64,000 nucleotides of DNA, from NCBI RefSeq assembly GCF_030846195.1, contig NZ_JAVCWH010000001.1, positions 186,001 through 250,000 on the forward strand, in the 5' to 3' direction. The notes below the pieces were generated by a model. It saw nothing but the letters and a program-made list of their open reading frames with translations, was not told the DNA's origin and searched no databases. The translations under genes were made by a program, and so were the position numbers. The stretch is from Paracoccus yibinensis (GTDB lineage: Bacteria > Pseudomonadota > Alphaproteobacteria > Rhodobacterales > Rhodobacteraceae). Of this stretch, positions 8,464 through 17,091 are shown one piece after another (position 1 is the first letter of the stretch; the number at the start of each line of letters is the position of its first letter).

Positions 8464-9408
8464 TCAGAGATGGTCGAAGAACCCGTTGCCTGCCCGCCCC
8501 AGTAGCTCTTCGGCCAGATCGGCGCCCATGGCGGGGCCGTCATTAACGCTTCCCTCTCGGTGACCGCTGATGGCCGCGGAGCCATCAGGCCGCAAGATCT
8601 CCCCTCGCAACAGCAGGCTGTCCTCGCGGAGTTCGGCCAAGCCAGCAATGGGTGTCTGGCACGATCCGTCCAGTTGCGCCAGGAACGCGCGTTCAGCGTA
8701 GATGCGGTGGCCGGTTTCGACGTGGTGAATGGCGGCCAGCAGTTCAGCACACAGACTGTCCCCTGCCCGCCTTTCGACGCCAATGGCGCCTTGTGCAACC
8801 GCAGGAAGCATCTCGGCCGGGTCGATGGGATCACGCGCCACATGCAACATTCCCAGGCGCGACAGCCCCGCCATTGCCAGGAAAGTCGCCACGGCCACGC
8901 CTTCGTCCAGCTTCCTCAGCCGCGTCTGGACGTTGCCGCGAAACTCGACCAGTTGCAGGTCCGGGCGGCGGTGCGCCAGTTGCGCCCGCCGCCGCAGGCT
9001 GGAGGTTCCGACGACCGAACCTGCCGGAAGATCCCCAATGGACTGAACCTGCGGGCTGACAAAGGCATCGCGCACGTCCTCACGCGGCAGCAGACAGTCG
9101 ATCACCAGACCATCGGGCTGCAACGTGGGCATGTCCTTCATCGAATGCACGGCGATGTCGATCTCGCCCGCGATCAGCGCGTCTTCGATTTCCCTGGTGA
9201 ACAATCCCTTTCCGCCGATCTCCTTGAGGGGGCGATCCAGGATCCTGTCGCCGGTCGTCTTGATCACGACAATCTGGAAAGCCTCGGGCGGCAGGCCGTG
9301 GGCGGCGGCCAGCCGGTCCCGGGTCTCGTGGGCCTGGGCAAGCGCCAGCTTCGAGCCGCGCGTTCCGATCTTCAGGGGGCGTGTTGGGTCGGGCATCTGC
9401 ATCATCAC
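8464..9408 (-). CDS. hemC: Porphobilinogen deaminase (hydroxymethylbilane synthase)
   Basis: 314 residues from the longest start. It polymerises four porphobilinogens into hydroxymethylbilane for tetrapyrrole synthesis. Seen: KIGTRGSKLALAQA at the N-terminus, catalytic Asp84 in EIDIAVHSMKDMP, GTSSLRRRAQL at about 134, and the dipyrromethane-cofactor Cys250 in LDGSCQTPIAG. Four in-frame ATGs lie within the first five codons; GAGGG on the minus strand is best placed for the one at 9402. Divergent from hemE across 71 bases, and convergent with lexA. hemC-hemE pairing makes a tetrapyrrole locus with hemF nearby. Confidence 0.95.
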   Translation of the reverse strand: MMMQMPDPTRPLKIGTRGSKLALAQAHETRDRLAAAHGLPPEAFQIVVIKTTGDRILDRPLKEIGGKGLFTREIEDALIAGEIDIAVHSMKDMPTLQPDGLVIDCLLPREDVRDAFVSPQVQSIGDLPAGSVVGTSSLRRRAQLAHRRPDLQLVEFRGNVQTRLRKLDEGVAVATFLAMAGLSRLGMLHVARDPIDPAEMLPAVAQGAIGVERRAGDSLCAELLAAIHHVETGHRIYAERAFLAQLDGSCQTPIAGLAELREDSLLLRGEILRPDGSAAISGHREGSVNDGPAMGADLAEELLGRAGNGFFDHL

Positions 9409-9479
9409 CCTCGCATAGCGGTAGCGGGGCTGCTTGACAACGCCCCCCGCCTCGCCTTGAACGGGCCGCAGGAGGCCCT

Positions 9480-10508
9480 ATGACCAAACTTCTCTTGCGC
9501 GCCCTGGCAGGCGAAACCCTGCCCACCCCGCCGATCTGGATGATGCGCCAGGCCGGCCGCTATCTGCCGGAATACCGCGCGACACGGGCTCAGGCCGGGG
9601 ACTTTCTGTCGCTGTGCTACAACCCCGATCTTGCGGCCGAGGTGACGTTGCAGCCGATCCGCCGGTTCGGCTTCGACGCGGCGATCCTGTTCGCCGATAT
9701 CCTGCTGGTTCCGCAGGCACTTGGCGCCGATCTGTGGTTCGTAACGGGCGAAGGGCCGCGGCTGTCCGCCATCACTTCGGCCAGCGACCTGGGGCGCCTG
9801 AAACCTGCCGACGCGATCCATCACCGCCTAGCGCCCGTCTACGAGACACTTCGCATCCTGACGCGCGAACTGCCCCGGGAAACAGCGCTGATCGGTTTCG
9901 CCGGCGCGCCCTGGACCGTCGCCACCTATATGATCGCCGGGCGCGGAACGCCGGACCAGGCCCCCGCCCATGCGTTGAAAGAGCGGGACCGGGCGACCTT
10001 TACCGCGCTGATCGACCGCATCACCGATGCCACGATCCATTACCTGTCCGCCCAGATCGAGGCCGGGGCCGAGGTCGTCAAGCTGTTCGACAGCTGGGCG
10101 GGCAGCCTGAAGGGCGCGGATTTCGACGACTTCGCCGTGGCCCCGGCGCGCCGGATCATTGCCACGCTGAAGGAACGCCACCCCGGCATTCCCGTCATCG
10201 CCTTTCCGCGAGAGGCGGGCGAACGCTATGTCGGTTTTGCGCGGGCCACCGGGGCCGACTGCGTAGCCCTGGATAATTCCGTCGATGCGGACTGGGCCGC
10301 GCGGCATGTGCAGATCGACGGCTGCGTGCAGGGCAACATGGACCCGCGTCACATGGTCACGGGCGGACCGGCCCTGGTGGCCGAGGCTCAGCGGATCACC
10401 CGCGCGCTGCGAGGCGGGCCGCATGTGTTCAATCTGGGTCACGGCATAACCCCGGACGCCCATCCCGACAATGTCGCGGCAATGATCGAGGCTGTCCGCA
10501 GCGCATGA
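9480..10508 (+). CDS. hemE: Uroporphyrinogen decarboxylase
   Basis: 342-residue TIM-barrel enzyme that removes four carboxyls from uroporphyrinogen III to give coproporphyrinogen III. The N-terminal signature [18 protein letters not shown] contains the substrate-binding Arg residues; [23 protein letters not shown] and the C-terminal [14 protein letters not shown] are all present. Cytosolic. Starts 71 bases from the divergent hemC, so both may share a control region. The stop overlaps the start of the downstream transporter gene (ATGA). GGCCGCAGGAGG just upstream supplies the ribosome-binding site. Confidence 0.96.
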   Translation: MTKLLLRALAGETLPTPPIWMMRQAGRYLPEYRATRAQAGDFLSLCYNPDLAAEVTLQPIRRFGFDAAILFADILLVPQALGADLWFVTGEGPRLSAITSASDLGRLKPADAIHHRLAPVYETLRILTRELPRETALIGFAGAPWTVATYMIAGRGTPDQAPAHALKERDRATFTALIDRITDATIHYLSAQIEAGAEVVKLFDSWAGSLKGADFDDFAVAPARRIIATLKERHPGIPVIAFPREAGERYVGFARATGADCVALDNSVDADWAARHVQIDGCVQGNMDPRHMVTGGPALVAEAQRITRALRGGPHVFNLGHGITPDAHPDNVAAMIEAVRSA

Positions 10509-11377
10509 TCTGGGTCGCGGCCACCCTGATTGCGGCCACGGCGCAGACTGCGCGCAACGCCGCACAGGCGGGACTTACACGGCAGATCGGCACGTTGGGC
10601 GCGACTGCCGTGCGGTTCGTCTTCGGCTTTCCCTTTGCAGTGGCGGCCTTGTGCTTGACAGCGATCTGGGTGCCGATACCGCAACCGGACGCGACGGTTC
10701 TGGGTTGGGCCGCGCTTGGTGCGATGGCACAGATCGCCGCGACCGCGCTGATGCTGGTCACGATGCGGGGACAGGGATTCGGCGTTGCCACGGCTCTGAT
10801 GAAGACCGAACCGGTGACGCTCGCACTGGTCGGTGCGTTGGTCCTGGCCGAACCGCTTGGCCTGCCCCGGCTGGGCGCAATCGGCCTGGCGACGCTGGGT
10901 GTGGTTCTGGCATCCGGCGCGACCTGGTCCCTCACGGCCTGGCGCCCGGTGGCCACGGGGATCCTGTCGGGCGCACTGTTCGGGCTGTCGGCCATCGGCT
11001 TTCGCGGCGCGTTGCTGGCCCTGCCCGACGGAAGCTCTGGCATCCGAGCGATCACGATCCTGGCGATCACCCTGGGGCTTCAGACGGTGGTCATGGCCGT
11101 CTGGCTTGTCTTGTGCGACCGCCCTGCCCTGACGGGAATCATGACCCAATGGCGCGTTTCGCTGGTCGCCGGGCTTCTGGGCGCCGTCGCGTCGCTGTTC
11201 TGGTTCATCGGTTTCGCTTTGACGCCTGCCGCCAATGTCCGCACCCTGGCCCTGGTCGAGGTCGTCATGGCGCAAGCCCTCTCGGGCCGGGTTTTCCGTC
11301 AATCCGTCGCGCCGTTGCAACTGCTGGGAATGGGGTTGATTCTGGCCGGCGTCGGCTGGTTGTTGGCAGTGACGTGA
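10505..11377 (+). CDS. DMT/EamA-family transporter
   Basis: 290-residue inner-membrane protein with about ten predicted hydrophobic helices arranged as two EamA repeats of five (roughly residues 1-135 and 145-288). Typical loops are [28 protein letters not shown] in the first repeat and [23 protein letters not shown] at the end of the second. The superfamily exports amino acids, nucleobases or other small metabolites; the substrate cannot be read here. The ATGA overlap with hemE makes co-translation likely, which might hint at tetrapyrrole-related export but is only inference. Confidence 0.85.
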   Translation: MIWVAATLIAATAQTARNAAQAGLTRQIGTLGATAVRFVFGFPFAVAALCLTAIWVPIPQPDATVLGWAALGAMAQIAATALMLVTMRGQGFGVATALMKTEPVTLALVGALVLAEPLGLPRLGAIGLATLGVVLASGATWSLTAWRPVATGILSGALFGLSAIGFRGALLALPDGSSGIRAITILAITLGLQTVVMAVWLVLCDRPALTGIMTQWRVSLVAGLLGAVASLFWFIGFALTPAANVRTLALVEVVMAQALSGRVFRQSVAPLQLLGMGLILAGVGWLLAVT

Positions 11378-11383
11378 CACATG

Positions 11384-11512
11384 TCAGGCAGCAATCTTGA
11401 ACGACAGCCAGACGACCACCCCGACCAGCATCAGTGACAGGATCTGCCCGAGGGGATTTGCCCCGGCAAGGCCCCGTCCGATCTCAGCGGGCAAATGCTG
11501 GATCAGATCCAT
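11384..11512 (-). CDS. 42-residue single-pass membrane peptide overlapping hemF
   Basis: Small frame whose ATG (11510-11512) overlaps the hemF stop (11503-11505) by ten bases, the pattern of a coupled downstream gene. It begins MDLIQHLPAEIGRGLAG and continues into one hydrophobic helix (LGQILSLMLVGVVVWLSF) with Lys after it, ending KIAA. GC-rich third positions match the neighbours. The gap between the DMT transporter stop (11377) and this stop is only 6 bases, so without this frame there would be an unusually long 3' tail on hemF. I do not recognise the family. It could be a small membrane protein tied to haem or respiratory assembly, or a chance frame. Confidence 0.5.
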   Translation of the reverse strand: MDLIQHLPAEIGRGLAGANPLGQILSLMLVGVVVWLSFKIAA

Positions 11513-12357
11513 TTCGCCAGGGGCGGCAGGCTCATCAGGACGGCATCGGCGTTGTGGCCGGTCTCCAATCCGAACTTGGTGCCCCGGTCATAGACAAGGT
11601 TGTATTCCGCATAAAGCCCGCGATGGACCAGTTGCGTATCGCGGTCTTCATCGGCGAAGGGCCGGCTCATGCGTGCCTCGGCCAGGGGCAGGAAGGCTGG
11701 CAGGAACGCCTCGCCCACGGCGCGGGTGAAGGCGAAATCGGCCTGCCAGTCGCCGGTGTTGAGATCGTCGAAGAAGATGCCGCCTACGCCCCGCGCCCGG
11801 CCGCGGTGGGGAATAAAGAAATACTCGTCGGCCCAGGCCTTGAAGCGGTCGTAGTAGGCGGCGTCATGAGCGTCGCAGGCCGCCCGCAGGGTGGCGTGAA
11901 AATGGGCCGTGTCGTCGGCATATTCGATGCAGGGGTTCAGATCGGCCCCGCCGCCGAACCACCACGCGCCGGGTGTCCAGAACATGCGCGTGTTCATGTG
12001 GACCGCTGGGGCATGGGGGTTCTGCATATGCGCGACAAGGCTGATCCCCGAAGCCCAGAAGCGCGGGTCGCCATCGATCCCCGGCACCCCACGCGAGGCC
12101 ATGGCGGCCTGCGCACGGGGGGCAAGGGTGCCGTGGACTTCGGACCAGTTGACGCCGACCTTTTCAAAGACGCGGCCGCCGCGCATGACCGACATCAAAC
12201 CGCCGCCGCCATCGTTGGTGCGGGTGGTGGGCATCACCTCGAAACGGCCAGGGATGGCACTGCCGGGACCGCGATCCTCCAACGCCTCGAACGCCGTGAC
12301 GATACGGTCGCGAAGGGTGCGAAACCAAGCGGCGGCAATGCGGCGTTCCTGTTCCAT
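11503..12357 (-). CDS. hemF: Oxygen-dependent coproporphyrinogen III oxidase
   Basis: 284 residues. It decarboxylates coproporphyrinogen III to protoporphyrinogen IX using O2. Motifs: GRFEVMPTTRTNDGGGGLMSVMRGGRVFEKVGVN-type N-terminal core, the His-rich HMNTRMFWTPGAWWFGGGAD and GGIFFDDLNTGDWQAD, and the C-terminal YNLVYDRGTKFGLETGHNAD. ATG at 12357 follows GGAGAAGG at good spacing; an in-frame ATG at 12384 would add nine residues not expected in the family. Works after HemE; being O2-dependent it would need HemN under anoxia, which is not in this window. Confidence 0.95.
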   Translation of the reverse strand: MEQERRIAAAWFRTLRDRIVTAFEALEDRGPGSAIPGRFEVMPTTRTNDGGGGLMSVMRGGRVFEKVGVNWSEVHGTLAPRAQAAMASRGVPGIDGDPRFWASGISLVAHMQNPHAPAVHMNTRMFWTPGAWWFGGGADLNPCIEYADDTAHFHATLRAACDAHDAAYYDRFKAWADEYFFIPHRGRARGVGGIFFDDLNTGDWQADFAFTRAVGEAFLPAFLPLAEARMSRPFADEDRDTQLVHRGLYAEYNLVYDRGTKFGLETGHNADAVLMSLPPLAKWI

Positions 12358-12434
12358 GGGCCTTCTCCAATCTTGATTTGCCACCCCGGCGACGCGGCGT
12401 TAGCATCCGATAACCTGCTGTAAAGAGAGCCGCC

Positions 12435-12854
12435 ATGACCCGCAACACCGCCCTTGCCGCAACGCTGGCCCTGCCGTTCCTCGTGGCCGCCTGCGGCACG
12501 CCCCAGGAACGCTGCATCAGCAACAATACCAGCGAATACCGCACCGTCAGCAGCTTGCTGGCCGAGGTCGAGGGAAATCTGGCGCGCGGTTATGCGTGGG
12601 AGGAACGGCAGGTCGTGCGCGACCGTCTGACCCAGTGCCGCACCGTGTGGCGCGACAAGGACGGCAATGCGGTCGTAGGCTACGAACCCTGCTGGCGCGA
12701 TTACGTGGATACCGAACGCTATCGGGTTCCTATCGATCCGGCGGCAGAGGAACGCAAGCGCGACAACCTGGCCGCGCGTCAGGCGCAGTTGCGCAACAGG
12801 GCCGAAGCCGTTGTCCAGGCCTGCCGCGCCGCCTATCCCGAAGATCAGGGCTGA
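12435..12854 (+). CDS. Small Cys-containing lipoprotein, function unknown
   Basis: 139 residues with a clear lipoprotein signal (TLALPFLVAAC, lipobox LVAAC with Cys20). The mature part has further Cys residues (about 27, 68, 84 and 130), aromatic and Arg-rich stretches (GYAWEERQVVRDRLTQC), and ends in a helical Arg/Gln segment. I do not recognise a named domain. AAAGAGAG 10 bases upstream serves as ribosome-binding site. It is divergent from hemF (77 bases) and convergent with the SDR gene, whose stop begins at the next base, so it is a monocistronic unit. Likely periplasmic face of the outer membrane. Confidence 0.75.
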   Translation: MTRNTALAATLALPFLVAACGTPQERCISNNTSEYRTVSSLLAEVEGNLARGYAWEERQVVRDRLTQCRTVWRDKDGNAVVGYEPCWRDYVDTERYRVPIDPAAEERKRDNLAARQAQLRNRAEAVVQACRAAYPEDQG

Positions 12855-13661
12855 TCAGACCGTCTGCACCGCCACGCGGTCGGTCAGGCTGCGCCCCCCA
12901 TCGACCGTCACGATCTGGCCCGTCACGAAGCGCGACGCATCGCTTGCCAGATACAGGACGGTATCAACCAGTTCGTCGGCAGGCGCGATGCGGCCCATGG
13001 GCGTTGCGGCGATGATGTGGTCGCGCAGGCCCGGCTTCTCGCGCAGCGAGTCCTGCAGTTCATGGGACATGACGCTTCCGAAGCGGATGCCGTTCACGCG
13101 GATCCTGTGCGGTGCAAGGGCCAGGGCCATCCCGCGCGTCGCCTGTTCCTGTGCCGCATAGGCAATGGAGTAGCCCAGCATGGTGGGCACCGGATGCAGC
13201 GCCGCGAGGGTCGAGACATTGACGATGGTGCCTGCGGTGCCCGCGTCGGGATTGGCCTCGGCCTGCTTGATCATGCGCTTGGCCACGATCTGGGTCATCC
13301 GCAGTCCGGCCATCATGTTCTGGCGCAACAATTGTTCCAGCACGTCCAGATCGGTGTCCAGCGGGTCCGATGCCTTGACCAGCCGATGCGCGTTGACCAG
13401 GATATCCACCCGGTCAAAGGCATCCAGCGTGGCCGACAGAAGGTTGGCAGTCGCCAGCTTTTCCGACATCCGGCCCAAGAAGCTGCGGACATGCGGATCG
13501 CGTTCGTCGTAATCCGACATCGCCGTGGCCAGTGCGCTTTCGTCCGTATCCGCAAACATCACATGGGCGCCGCGTTCCACGAAGGCCCGGGCAACGGCCA
13601 GGCCGATGCCGCGCGCGGCGCCGGTGACGATGGCCGTCTTGCCCTGAATCGACATGCCCAT
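12855..13661 (-). CDS. Short-chain dehydrogenase/reductase
   Basis: 268-residue classical SDR. NAD(P)-binding TGAARGIGLAVARAF (TGxxxGIG) lies at the N-terminus, an Asp after the second strand (FADTDES) suggests NAD(H) preference, and the C-terminal VTGQIVTVDGGRSL is typical. The NNAG motif reads VNAHR (NAH), and the active-site YxxxK is represented by YSIAYAAQEQA, where the Lys position is Gln. The catalytic Lys therefore looks replaced, so activity is uncertain. ATG (13661) overlaps the stop of the upstream methyltransferase; an alternative ATG is at 13655. Substrate unknown. Confidence 0.82.
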   Translation of the reverse strand: MGMSIQGKTAIVTGAARGIGLAVARAFVERGAHVMFADTDESALATAMSDYDERDPHVRSFLGRMSEKLATANLLSATLDAFDRVDILVNAHRLVKASDPLDTDLDVLEQLLRQNMMAGLRMTQIVAKRMIKQAEANPDAGTAGTIVNVSTLAALHPVPTMLGYSIAYAAQEQATRGMALALAPHRIRVNGIRFGSVMSHELQDSLREKPGLRDHIIAATPMGRIAPADELVDTVLYLASDASRFVTGQIVTVDGGRSLTDRVAVQTV

Positions 13662-14665
13662 CAGCGCCGGCCCTTGCGCGCGGCGCCCCGGTTCGCGCCC
13701 GTCGCCTCGATGACCTTGAAGCGGTTATCGCCGCTGATCTCGGTTACATGTGCGAAATGTTGTGTGAGGACCGTTTCATAGGGCAGGTGCCGGTTCGCCA
13801 CCATCCACAGCCGCCCCGCCCCGGTCAGCAGTCTGGCCGCCGCGGCGATGAAGTCGGCACCGATGCGAGGGTCGGCTGCCCGTCGCTCGTGGAACGGCGG
13901 GTTCATGATGATCCCGTTCACGGGTTCAGACAGCGTGAAGTCCCGCGCATCGGCCCAGTGAAACCGCGCGCGCGGATCGGCGATGTTGTCACGGGCGGAT
14001 TCCAGCGCGGCATGATCCGCCTCGACCAGGTGGAGGATCTCGATGCCGGGCCGGATAAGGGCCTGCGCCGAAAGCCATCCCCAGCCCGCGCCCAGATCGA
14101 CGACCCGGGTTGGCATCCTGTCGGGCAATGCGGCGGCAAGCATGGCTGATCCGGGATCCACCCCGTCGGCCGAAAACACGCCGGGCCGGGTCACGAAGCC
14201 GGGCGCGACCTCGTGGGCGCGGGTCGTCCAGTCGTCAGGCAGCCAACCGCCTGCAGGCACCGTCATGCGGAAGATCTTGCCATGCGCCTTGCTGTGTACC
14301 TCCTCCACCGGGGCAAGGGCACGCATTTCTTTCAAGACCGAATCTATGCCGTCGGACTTCTGCCCGTCGATCCACAGCGCAGCGCCGGGCGCCAAGCGAG
14401 ACGCGGCATCGGCTATGCGTGCCCGCGCCTCGGCCTTGGCGCGCGGCAGGATCACCAAGGCCGCATCGAAACGTCCGTCGATGACGGGTGCGACCTGAAA
14501 TCCGCGTGCGGCAAGGGCGCGATGATCGGGAAAGTGGCCCTGCTGAATGCGGGTTCGCGCCGGTTCCAGGGGCGACAGGTCGTCCATTCCCCGCGCACCG
14601 ATTACCAGAAACTCCCCTTCGGGAAGGCCATCCGAAAGGGCCAGGGCCAGACGAGTCGTTGTCAC
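13661..14665 (-). CDS. RsmC-like class I SAM-dependent methyltransferase
   Basis: 334 residues from GTG at 14665. The N-terminal half resembles the degenerate methyltransferase domain of RsmC (16S rRNA G1207 N2-methyltransferase). The C-terminal half holds the active one: GVFSADGVDPGSAMLAAALP, VVDLGAGWGWLSA (SAM-binding motif I, about residue 188) and IIMNPPFHE (motif IV NPPF, about 256). A Lys/Arg-rich tail follows. A longer ATG start at 14689 would overlap clpS by 22 bases; GGAAAAAGAG placed before the GTG favours 14665. Cytosolic, probably acts on 30S subunits. The stop overlaps the SDR start. Confidence 0.8.
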   Translation of the reverse strand: MTTTRLALALSDGLPEGEFLVIGARGMDDLSPLEPARTRIQQGHFPDHRALAARGFQVAPVIDGRFDAALVILPRAKAEARARIADAASRLAPGAALWIDGQKSDGIDSVLKEMRALAPVEEVHSKAHGKIFRMTVPAGGWLPDDWTTRAHEVAPGFVTRPGVFSADGVDPGSAMLAAALPDRMPTRVVDLGAGWGWLSAQALIRPGIEILHLVEADHAALESARDNIADPRARFHWADARDFTLSEPVNGIIMNPPFHERRAADPRIGADFIAAAARLLTGAGRLWMVANRHLPYETVLTQHFAHVTEISGDNRFKVIEATGANRGAARKGRR

Positions 14666-14667
14666 TG

Positions 14668-15015
14668 TTACTCTTTTTCCATGGTGCATTGCAGCGGATG
14701 CTGCTGCCGCCGCGCCAATTCCATCACCTGCGCGACCTTGGTTTCGGCGACCTCGTGCGAAAAGACGCCAACGACTGCCACGCCCTTGCGGTGGACGGTC
14801 AGCATGATCTCGATCGCCTGGGCATGGGTCATGTTGAACAGGCGTTCCAGCACATGCACCACGAACTCCATCGGCGTGAAATCGTCATTCAGCATCAGCA
14901 CCTTGTACATGGGCGGACGCTGCGTGCGCGTGCGGGGTTTGACGGCCAGTTCGATATGGTCGTCGGGTCCGTCGCCGTCTGTCATCCAGTGCGCCATTCT
15001 GTCCGGTCTGGTCAT
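14668..15015 (-). CDS. clpS: ATP-dependent Clp protease adaptor ClpS
   Basis: 115 residues. ClpS hands N-end-rule substrates to ClpAP. The core [20 protein letters not shown] carries the NDD/TPMEFV motif that with downstream residues makes the N-degron pocket, followed by [21 protein letters not shown] with the conserved His. A variable charged N-terminal tail of about 35 residues is normal. ATG at 15015 follows AGGATC; other in-frame ATGs at 15033 and 14985 are less well placed. Divergent from the carboxypeptidase gene; clpA is not adjacent in view. Confidence 0.95.
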   Translation of the reverse strand: MTRPDRMAHWMTDGDGPDDHIELAVKPRTRTQRPPMYKVLMLNDDFTPMEFVVHVLERLFNMTHAQAIEIMLTVHRKGVAVVGVFSHEVAETKVAQVMELARRQQHPLQCTMEKE

Positions 15016-15113
15016 GCTGATCCTGTTACGCAAGCAATATAATCCATTTCACGCCCGATGAAACCCCGGCCAAAGTTGAGAGGGGACAGTAAAATACACC
15101 AAATGAGCGGTTA

Positions 15114-15132
15114 CATGACCGTGAATGTCATG
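15114..15132. promoter_or_regulatory. Dyad-symmetric site upstream of the carboxypeptidase gene
   Basis: CATGAC at 15114-15119 and GTCATG at 15127-15132 form a 6-N7-6 inverted repeat in the AT-richer gap between clpS and the carboxypeptidase gene. The spacing suits a dimeric regulator, but no family can be assigned. Confidence 0.35.
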
Positions 15133-15202
15133 CTATTATCGGAATATTAAGCAAGGGCATGCGACAAACGACATGCCGTCCCGAGGCAGAGAGACCGCGA
15201 CA

Positions 15203-16846
15203 GTGATCCATATTCCCCAAGCAGCCCGGCTGTGGGCTATTCTTCTGCTGGCCGTATTGGCTCCGGCGACGCTTTCGGCGGCACCCTTCGCCGCCTATGT
15301 GATCGACGCGCGCACGGGCCAGCCGATCTACAAGCAAAACGAGGATACGCGGCTGCATCCCGCGTCCCTGACCAAGATGATGACGCTCTACATGGCCTTC
15401 ACGGCCGTGGAACGAGGGCAGGTCAGACTGGATTCGCAATTCCCCGTGTCCAGCAATGCCGCGGCCGAACCGCCGTCAAAGCTGGGGCTGCGCGCGGGGC
15501 AGCGGATCGAACTGCGCTATCTGATCCGGGCCGCCGCCATCAAGTCCGCAAACGACGCCGCCACCGCCATCGGTGAAGGTCTGGCGGGATCGGAGGAGGC
15601 GTTTGCCCAGCAGATGACCCAGATGGCGCGCGCCCTGGGGATGCGGAACACCAATTTCCGCAACGCTCATGGCCTGACGCAGGAAGGGCACTATTCGTCC
15701 GCCCATGACATGACCATCCTGGGGCGGCGCCTGTTTTATGATTTCCCGCAATACTACAACATCTTCTCGCGTCGTTCGGCGGATGCCGGGATCGCGCAGG
15801 TATCCTCGACCAACAAGCGGTTCCTGGATGCCTACGAAGGCGCGGACGGCATCAAGACGGGCTATACGCGCGCGGCCGGCTTCAACCTGACTGCTTCGGC
15901 GCAGCGCGGAAACAAGCGGCTGGTCGCCACCGTCCTGGGCGGCACCTCGACCGCGCATCGCAACCAGGTCATGGCGCAGTTGCTGGATGCGGGCTTCAGC
16001 CGCGTGCCGAATCGTGTCCGCGAGGTGCGCCCCGAGGCACCGCGCCTGCTGGCGCAGCGCGTCGTGCGCCGTGCCCAGGTCGCACCTTCGGCTGCCGCGA
16101 CGGCGCCCGAACCACAGCGGCTGGTGCTTTCGGCTTCTGCTCCGCCGGTGCGGGTCAGCCGCCCTGCCCTGGCATCGACAGCGGCTGTCGCCGAAGCCGC
16201 CCCCCAGGCGGCGCCGGTGGGTGGGCTATCCTTGAGAGCAAGCGCCCGTCCTGTCAGCCGCCGCGCGTCCGTGGCCGTGGCAGAGGCAACGGCGGTCGAG
16301 ACTGCGCCCGCGCCACAATCGGCCAGCCTGGCCGCGCCGGTCCTCGCCGCCTCCCCCCGCCCCGTTCCCGCGCCCCGTTCCCGCCCCACGGCCAGCATCG
16401 CCGCGCCCGAGGCAGTCAATCCGGGAGCAGAGCCTGAAGCAATCGCCCGCGCCGTGGCCGAGGCCGTGCCGCAAAACGGGGCGACCTCGATGTCCCTGCT
16501 GGCTTCGCCCGCGCCGAAGCCGCGTTCGGAAACAGTGATCCTTGCCGCCATGGGCGAAGGCGACCTTGCCGACCCCGAGGCCTTGGAAATCGTGTCCCGC
16601 CCGGCCAACAGCGGCCGCGGCTGGGGCGTGACGCTGGGCATGTTCACCTCGAAGGCAGAGGCCGAAAAGCTGCTGCTGCGCAGCGCCCTGCAGGATGGCG
16701 CCATCCTGGGCGGGGCACAGCGCCACGTCGCGGATACCAAGCGAGGCTTTCAGCCAAGCTTTGCCAACCTGACCAAGGCCAATGCCGAACTGGTCTGCGA
16801 ACGTTTCATCAGCCGGTCGCAGGAATGCCAGGTGGTCGGGCGCTGA
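15203..16846 (+). CDS. D-alanyl-D-alanine carboxypeptidase with SPOR domain
   Basis: 547 residues from GTG at 15203. Signal peptide RLWAILLLAVLAPATLSAA, then a penicillin-binding peptidase S11 domain: SxxK as Ser55-Lys58 in PASLTKMM, SAN in AIKSANDAA, and KTG in GIKTGYTRAAGFN. It trims the terminal D-Ala of peptidoglycan stem peptides in the periplasm. A long Ala/Pro/Arg-rich linker (about 290-440) leads to a C-terminal SPOR domain (GWGVTLGMFTSKAEAEKLLL onward) that binds denuded glycan at the septum. ATGs at 15125 and 15173 are in frame; 15203 gives the most normal signal peptide but the ribosome-binding site is weak for all. Confidence 0.88.
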   Translation: MIHIPQAARLWAILLLAVLAPATLSAAPFAAYVIDARTGQPIYKQNEDTRLHPASLTKMMTLYMAFTAVERGQVRLDSQFPVSSNAAAEPPSKLGLRAGQRIELRYLIRAAAIKSANDAATAIGEGLAGSEEAFAQQMTQMARALGMRNTNFRNAHGLTQEGHYSSAHDMTILGRRLFYDFPQYYNIFSRRSADAGIAQVSSTNKRFLDAYEGADGIKTGYTRAAGFNLTASAQRGNKRLVATVLGGTSTAHRNQVMAQLLDAGFSRVPNRVREVRPEAPRLLAQRVVRRAQVAPSAAATAPEPQRLVLSASAPPVRVSRPALASTAAVAEAAPQAAPVGGLSLRASARPVSRRASVAVAEATAVETAPAPQSASLAAPVLAASPRPVPAPRSRPTASIAAPEAVNPGAEPEAIARAVAEAVPQNGATSMSLLASPAPKPRSETVILAAMGEGDLADPEALEIVSRPANSGRGWGVTLGMFTSKAEAEKLLLRSALQDGAILGGAQRHVADTKRGFQPSFANLTKANAELVCERFISRSQECQVVGR

Positions 16847-16861
16847 AGCCAGGCAGCATCA

Positions 16862-16907
16862 AGACATGAACAAGGGGCGGAGTGATCTCCGCCCCTTGTT
16901 CATGTCT
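16862..16907. repeat. Perfect 21-bp inverted repeat, probable bidirectional terminator
   Basis: Arms 16862-16882 and 16887-16907 are exact reverse complements around a TGAT loop. It lies between the convergent carboxypeptidase and ccoS stops, the place for a shared terminator, but neither side has a T-run, so it may act as a Rho-associated or RNA-stabilising hairpin. Confidence 0.75.
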
Positions 16908-16917
16908 GCCGGTCCCC

Positions 16918-17079
16918 TCAGTCGGGCTTGGGGCGGTCGTCCCACTTGTCGCTGAGGATGCGTTCGGCATCGCCCTTCGGATCCTCGAACTGGCGCGACC
17001 GCAAGGCCCAGATGAAGGCGACAAGCCCCGCCGCGCCAAGGCCCAGCGATACCGGAATCAGGATGGACAGGATTTCCAT
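16918..17079 (-). CDS. ccoS: cbb3-type cytochrome oxidase assembly protein CcoS
   Basis: 53-residue single-pass membrane protein. It begins MEILSILIPVSLGLGAAG, with one helix running into FIWALRSRQFEDPKGDAE, the family hallmark (WALRSGQFED-like), and ends in a charged tail KWDDRPKPD. CcoS is needed for insertion of haem and copper into CcoN. Length matches the family. ATG at 17079 follows AAGGAAACG. It is the last gene of ccoGHIS, 12 bases after ccoI. Confidence 0.92.
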   Translation of the reverse strand: MEILSILIPVSLGLGAAGLVAFIWALRSRQFEDPKGDAERILSDKWDDRPKPD

Positions 17080-17091
17080 GACGTTTCCTTT

